NCBI GenBank assembly: GCA_022496185.1
Contig: WTXG01000027.1
Location: 281,985-345,984, forward strand
DNA length: 64,000 bases
Source of the DNA: Multifurca ochricompacta
Taxonomy: Eukaryota; Basidiomycota; Agaricomycetes; Russulales; Russulaceae
Direction of reading: 5' to 3'
Translations under genes and position numbers: made by a program
In this document: piece by piece, positions 59,633 through 64,000 of the stretch
Layout: each line of letters starts with the position of its first letter
How positions within the stretch are numbered: position 1 is the stretch's first letter
Notes under the pieces: generated by a model
Databases searched by the model: none
What the model was told of the DNA's origin: nothing
The model's input: only the letters and a program-made list of their open reading frames with translations

Positions 59633-62042
59633 ATGATATCCGTGTCAGTTCTTGTGCTAGCCTTCATACCTGTCACCGCCTGGGCCGTACAGGTACAAAA
59701 TCCTAATCTTACATTCCCTTATGATACAACACGGGATCGTGAAAGTGTGATCGCCATATTTAACAGTAGTTACGACGCATATCGGTCAGTGTATGCCGGG
59801 CGTCGGATCAGTGCATGCGGTTTATTTCGTGACAGGACATACGCGTTCGGTCACGACCAAGTCGCTCCTTTGAGTCGAAGGCCTTTGGACCCGCGTAATG
59901 GTTGGGGTGCTACAATAGTTGATGCCATGTCCACCATGGTATGACTCATAAAACTTCTTGCCTTCTAATCCCCTCGTCTTTTTCTAGCATATCATGGGTT
60001 TGACCGTGAGCCTACACCGAGTCGCCCAAAATTTTCTCCTCATGCTCATGGAAAACTACCTACAGGACTATTTCGATGAAGCACTTGGATACGTTCAGAC
60101 TATTGACTTTTCGAAGTCCAAGACCCCGGCTACTGTTAGGTATAGTCGTCAATGTTACACATACACAGCCGCGCATCGCACTGCTCTCCAACTAGTCTGC
60201 ACTTACTTGGATTGTTTTTAAGCGTGTTTGAAAGCACCATTCGATACATTGGGGGACTTCTGAGCGCGTATGAACTTAGCGGGCAGAGGTATTTATTCCT
60301 GGTGGACAGGGCAAAGCAACTCGCCGATAAGCTCTCTGTCGCCTGGACCCAGGTCGGTGCTTTACTTTTGACTCTTTGAGATCCATCAGTACCAATCCCA
60401 GTCGCTTCAGGGTGGTGCCATACCTTATGGCTATGTGAACTTTAATACGAGCTCGCCTGTTAAAGATAACGTGAAGTTTGTCTTCCTCTCCATACTCGTT
60501 TTAACGCCTTCTGTGTAGTCCAACATCGCTGAAGCAGGGACGGTACGCGGTATTTTTCAGCATGCAGATGGCGCAACTCACCTCCTACCACCCTTAGCTA
60601 ACCCTGGAGTGGGCACGCCTGAGCCAATATACCGGAGATGATAGATACCGTCAACTCGCAGAGGCAGCAGCCTTGAAAATAGCGAACAACGTAGGTCTAA
60701 CGTCATTTGTGTGCGCCGGTTGACTCTAGCTATCATCAAGCCTGCGCCACTCCCAGGTGAGCCTCAGGGTGGCCACGCCGCAGTGTCCCCTAACCTTCGT
60801 GGCAGGTCTTCCTGCACAGCGCATTAGCCCTTCCACGGGTGAGCCCGTCGGAGGATATGTCGTGCGTCATTTCATTAGACTTGAGTTCAACCAATCTCCT
60901 TTCCACAGACCTGGGTGGTGGCTCGGATAGCTACTTCGAATATCTGATTAAGTATGCTCGCCTTTCGAATACGGACGACGGCGCCTTCGTGGACACTTGG
61001 GTTACAGCTGTCGACTCGTCCATCAAGTATTTAATGAAAGTAAGCCTCATCCATATTGAGCGCTCCGCACTAATAGACGAATGCGCTGAGTAGGAGTCCA
61101 CTGTTGGTCATCATGTGTACTTAGCGGACTTGGATGATCGGGGGTTGATTCGGCACGTGGGTTCTCATCTTGCTTGTTTCCACGCAGGGAACTGGCTACT
61201 GGGTGAGAGCACAGCTATGGCAAGTAGAACCCCAGTGTCATAGATATCCATGACGATTCAGGTGGCAAACTGGTTAACAACGACACCATCGTCAGTTTGG
61301 CCCTCCAGCTAAATGATGCTTGTTGGAACACCTACATTGGGACGCGTGAGCAAATAGTTTATAGTCTTGCTTTAGCTTTATCAACCGGGCTCACGCGGGC
61401 GGGCTACCTTAGCACCGGGATTGGTCCAGACACATTCGCCTTCGCATCTTCCGATGGTGGTTACACGGGAAGCACCGACGACGTCCCGAGGAGTCAACTC
61501 CAGTTCTACAGCCAGCATGGTTACTACATCACCGGCGCAGGTTATGTTCAACGCCCAGAAGTCCTGGAAAGTAACTTCTATGCTTGGCGTGTGACCGGAA
61601 ATCCCACATACATAGATCGCGCCAGGAGCGCTGTTAAAATTTCAACACGTATCTCAACGTGTCGACGGGCTTTGCGGGCATCAAAGACGTCAATAGCAAA
61701 GCAACGACCAAGGGTGATGAGACCCAAAGCTTCTGGTTTGCAGAAGTACTAAAGTACCTGTGCGCTCGTCTCCATAACCCACGGTTAAGTTGATTCAATG
61801 CTTCCTGCAGGTACCTTACATTGATGACCCAGACCACATTAGTCTCAATGACTGTAAGTGCTTCGCAAGTACAACTCGAGAGCAGATGTTAAATGTTCCC
61901 AGATGTTTTCAACACGGAAGCTCATCCATTGATCGCCCCACTGGCAAAGAGCACTTACAGGGGTCATCCGCTGCGCCGGTTAGCTGCGGAAAAGTTGTCA
62001 AATAACCGGCTCAATACCCAAGCCAGGCCAAGACCAGTCTGA
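59633..62042 (+). CDS. Secreted class I alpha-1,2-mannosidase (GH47), copy 2, with three frame breaks
   Basis: Tandem duplicate of copy 1 with the same motif order. The ATG at 59633 starts a signal peptide ([11 protein letters not shown]). [50 protein letters not shown] and F-N-T-E-A-H-P are all kept. The stop is at 62040-62042. Three places need one base more: GGG at 60913-60915 (restores T-W-G-G-G), AAAA at 61636-61639 (restores N-F-N-T-Y) and TT at 61821-61822 (restores T-F-D-D-P). Either this copy is a young pseudogene or, as in the neighbours, these are sequence errors. An exon boundary near 61345-61420 is unclear. Confidence 0.82.
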
Positions 62043-62233
62043 CAAAGGTCGTAGGGTGGTACCCGAGGCTGTCCGGGATCTGTACCGAACGGACTCAGCA
62101 CATCACTATTGAATATCTCCAAACTAGGTGTCTGTACATAGACTTGTAGGATCGTAAGGCCCTTCCGATCCGGGACAGCGAACTTTCAAGGAAGAAGTGG
62201 ATGCATTTTGAGATAGGTCCCAGCGCAACATGA

Positions 62234-63290
62234 CTACTTGCTACTAGTCCTGCGTGCGGCAATACCTGCAAGGGCTTGCTTCCCCGTGAGGACTGTGAGT
62301 ACGGCGGCACCAGAGCCATACAGGAGGATGTGTCCGAGACGAAGTTCAATCCAGTACCAAAGTAGCAAGCCCTCGATAAGAGTGAGGGAAAGCACAAAAG
62401 AGAGGACGCTCGGTGAGAAGAGGTGCGCGACACGCCCGGGCGCACGGCACCCCACTTTGAACGGGATGAAGATATAGTGAGCAATCCATAGGAGCCAAGC
62501 AAGAAGAAACGGGCAATGATGCCACACGCACCAGTCCAACGAGGACAACCCATGGGCTGAGGACGAGCGCGGCGAAGAACGCTGAGATGGGACGAGGGGG
62601 CAATTTCGGCTCCGAGCGGAAGGTATGCGCGAGCTCGGGGAGCAGGTGGTAGAGGGACTCTTCTGGGTGTACCGGCGCGGGTGCGGATGGCGGGATGTGG
62701 AGGTCGAAGAGGTCGAGTGCCGCGGGGCTGTGCACAAAAGAGCCGAGTAGAAGAGAGACGTGAAGTGGTGCGGTGCCAGAGGGCGGGAGAGAACTTGGAG
62801 GTTTTGCCATACTCTTTTTTTTTGGTATTGTTTTGATTTTAGAGATTACCACCCATGAGGTTAGTAAAAAACGGTGAAGGGGAAAAAAGCGAATTGCGAA
62901 CACCACACCAATTCGAATTTCGCCTTTCCGGAAGGTACGACTTTGACGGGCTGGATGCCCTCCTCTCCGGTTGTCGAGTCGAAGAAACGCAGGAAGGTCT
63001 GGTGCGGTTGAACGCCAGTATCATTCGTCTGATCAGTGACTTGGAAGGTGAGCTTGAGGGTATCTCTTGCGCCCAAGGTGACGGGATCGGGACGTTTTGT
63101 GAGGAAATCCTGTTTAGTCATTCTATGTGGTATGAGCGAAGGAGTATAGATGTCTCGCGTACGGCTCTGAACGCAGCTGACCACCATCAGGTCCAAGGAC
63201 AGTCAAACGGGGTGACCGAAGAGTGAGCTGACCAGCATGTACAGCTGCGTATAACCAAGAAGAACTAAAAAGATGTGATTGAAGACTCAT
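62234..63290 (-). CDS. SWP1: SWP1/ribophorin II, oligosaccharyltransferase subunit
   Basis: Swp1 is a membrane subunit of the ER complex that transfers the N-glycan to nascent proteins. The luminal part has L-T-L-R-S-P-R-L-T-V, V-T-L-G-A-R-D-T-L-K-L-T-F-Q-V-T-D and Q-P-H-Q-T-F-L-R-F-F-D. Then come S-L-L-L-G-S-F, A-H-T-F-R-S-E-P-K-L-P-P-R and three membrane segments, starting at L-S-P-W-V-V-L-V-G-L and ending with L-L-Y-G-S-G-A-A-V-L-T. The stop is at 62234-62236. The ATG at 63288-63290 is the likely start, but its signal peptide is unusually polar, so the 5' exon is uncertain. After the last intron the frame breaks at the C-run 62437-62439 (G on the plus strand); one more C restores P-G-R-V-A-H-L-F-S-P-S. 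Confidence 0.88.
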
Positions 63291-63457
63291 ATGCGCTGGC
63301 AAAATAGTCGAGAGTTGTCTATTGATGAATCGAGGAAGAACAGGTGCAGTGGTAGCGGTAGCCAAACCACGATATGTTTATGAAAGCGATAACCAACAAA
63401 CCAAACCAAACCAAACCAAATAAATAACAAAAATAAATAATAAATAGTAAAAAATGG

Positions 63458-63529
63458 AGACCCGACCGTGGTTCGAACACGGGACCGCACGATCTGCAAT
63501 CGGTATGCTCTACACTGAGCTACCGAGTC
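63458..63529 (-). tRNA. tRNA-Cys (anticodon GCA), two bases apparently missing
   Basis: On the minus strand the acceptor GACTCGG pairs with TCGGGTC, followed by U73, the usual Cys discriminator. The T arm is CCGTG-TTCGAAC-CACGG, and the anticodon GCA is at 63495-63497. The D loop reads AGTGTA where AGTGGTA is expected, so one of the invariant GG pair is lacking. The anticodon stem ACCGA would pair fully with TCGGT, but the sequence has TCGT. Both are single-G losses from a GG pair, matching the pattern in the protein genes. Confidence 0.85.
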
Positions 63530-63669
63530 TTCATCGGAGGTTCAATGAATATGTTTATATTTTGCTAGCGCCTATCGCAAAAAAGGAGTGACGCGTCGTA
63601 GGTTGTGACGCGTCCCGACTGAAAGTGATTGTGATTGCCCCCGTACCGTACCATACCACAATACTCGCC

Positions 63670-64000
63670 ATGGCCGACGTCGAAATGAAAGACGCGAAGA
63701 GCAAAAGTGATGCTAAAGACGATGTTCCACTAACCCGCTATCACCTGTATCCGAAATAAAATCTAACGTCACGCTCATCGAGAGAGCGGTGTCCACACTC
63801 GAACCTAGGTTTACCATCCGGGTGTTGCGCTCACTGACCGCACTCCGGAAACGCCTAGATAATAAAGCGCTTTGGGATGCCATTTCAGAAGTATACCCTC
63901 AAGGTACGTGTAATTAGTTTTCTTTGAAGGTCCTTCCCTTTTCATCTTCTGCAGATTCTCAGGTTAGGTCTTCACTGCTCTTGTGCGGCTCCCCGTTCGC
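63670..64000 (+). CDS. RPN3: RPN3/PSMD3, 26S proteasome lid subunit, 5' part
   Basis: Rpn3 is a PCI-domain subunit of the 19S lid. The ATG at 63670 opens M-A-D-V-E-M-K-D-A-K, a typical acidic/basic start. The conserved stretch S-E-I-K-S-N-V-T-L-I-E-R-A-V, then F-T-I-R-V-L-R-S-L-T-A-L-R-K-R-L follows, with the exon ending at Y-P-Q and a GT donor near 63902. The two parts are in different frames. The first would stop in P-K-stop near 63760. One extra T near 63739-63741 (TATCACC to TATTCACC) joins them. The gene runs off the right edge, and the PCI domain is outside the window. Confidence 0.88.

Overview
The window looks like nuclear DNA of an agaricomycete-type basidiomycete. Genes are broken up by many short introns (about 50-70 nt, GT...AG). 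Neighbouring genes lie on both strands. The conserved proteins are fungal/eukaryotic housekeeping types, and there is a eukaryotic tRNA gene and a chromodomain Ty3/gypsy retrotransposon. I cannot name the species from sequence alone.

Layout. 0-1 kb: 3' end of a sugar transporter. 2.1-3.5 kb: a decayed LINE-type ORF1-only retroposon with a poly(A) tail and a 14-bp target-site duplication. 6.1-15.6 kb (minus): separase, then NMD3. 16.1-17.0 kb (minus): a three-exon orphan. 17-21 kb: gene-poor. 21-23.7 kb: SEC23. 24-26.7 kb: two single-pass membrane proteins. 27.8-31.4 kb (minus): a FYVE-SAP-RING ubiquitin ligase and an FAD monooxygenase. 34-36.5 kb: a secreted GH25 muramidase and the SNARE TLG1/syntaxin-6. 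37.8-41 kb: a CSC1/OSCA/TMEM63 channel. 41.4-42.9 kb: two tandem paralogous small proteins. 43.2-52.2 kb (minus): a P450 pseudogene holding a 763-bp fold-back LTR-derived element and a 6.7-kb Ty3/gypsy element, which itself carries a 971-bp hAT-type non-autonomous element. 52.3-56.4 kb: SEC20 and an F-box/zinc-finger protein. 57-62 kb: two tandem secreted GH47 alpha-mannosidases. 62.2-63.3 kb (minus): SWP1/ribophorin II. 63.5 kb (minus): tRNA-Cys. 63.7 kb to the edge: RPN3.

Many genes act in the secretory pathway: COPII coat, two SNAREs, an oligosaccharyltransferase subunit and mannosidases. Separase and RPN3 act in the cell cycle and proteasome, NMD3 in 60S ribosome export.

Two themes stand out. 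First, an unusual number of conserved genes, and the tRNA, carry single-base indels in or beside short base runs. Nearly all fit a one-base loss, which points to consensus errors rather than real pseudogenes. Second, the transposon nest shows textbook signs of a self-priming (Tf1/sushi-like) LTR element, plus a palindromic derivative of a related element that integrated with its own 5-bp duplication.
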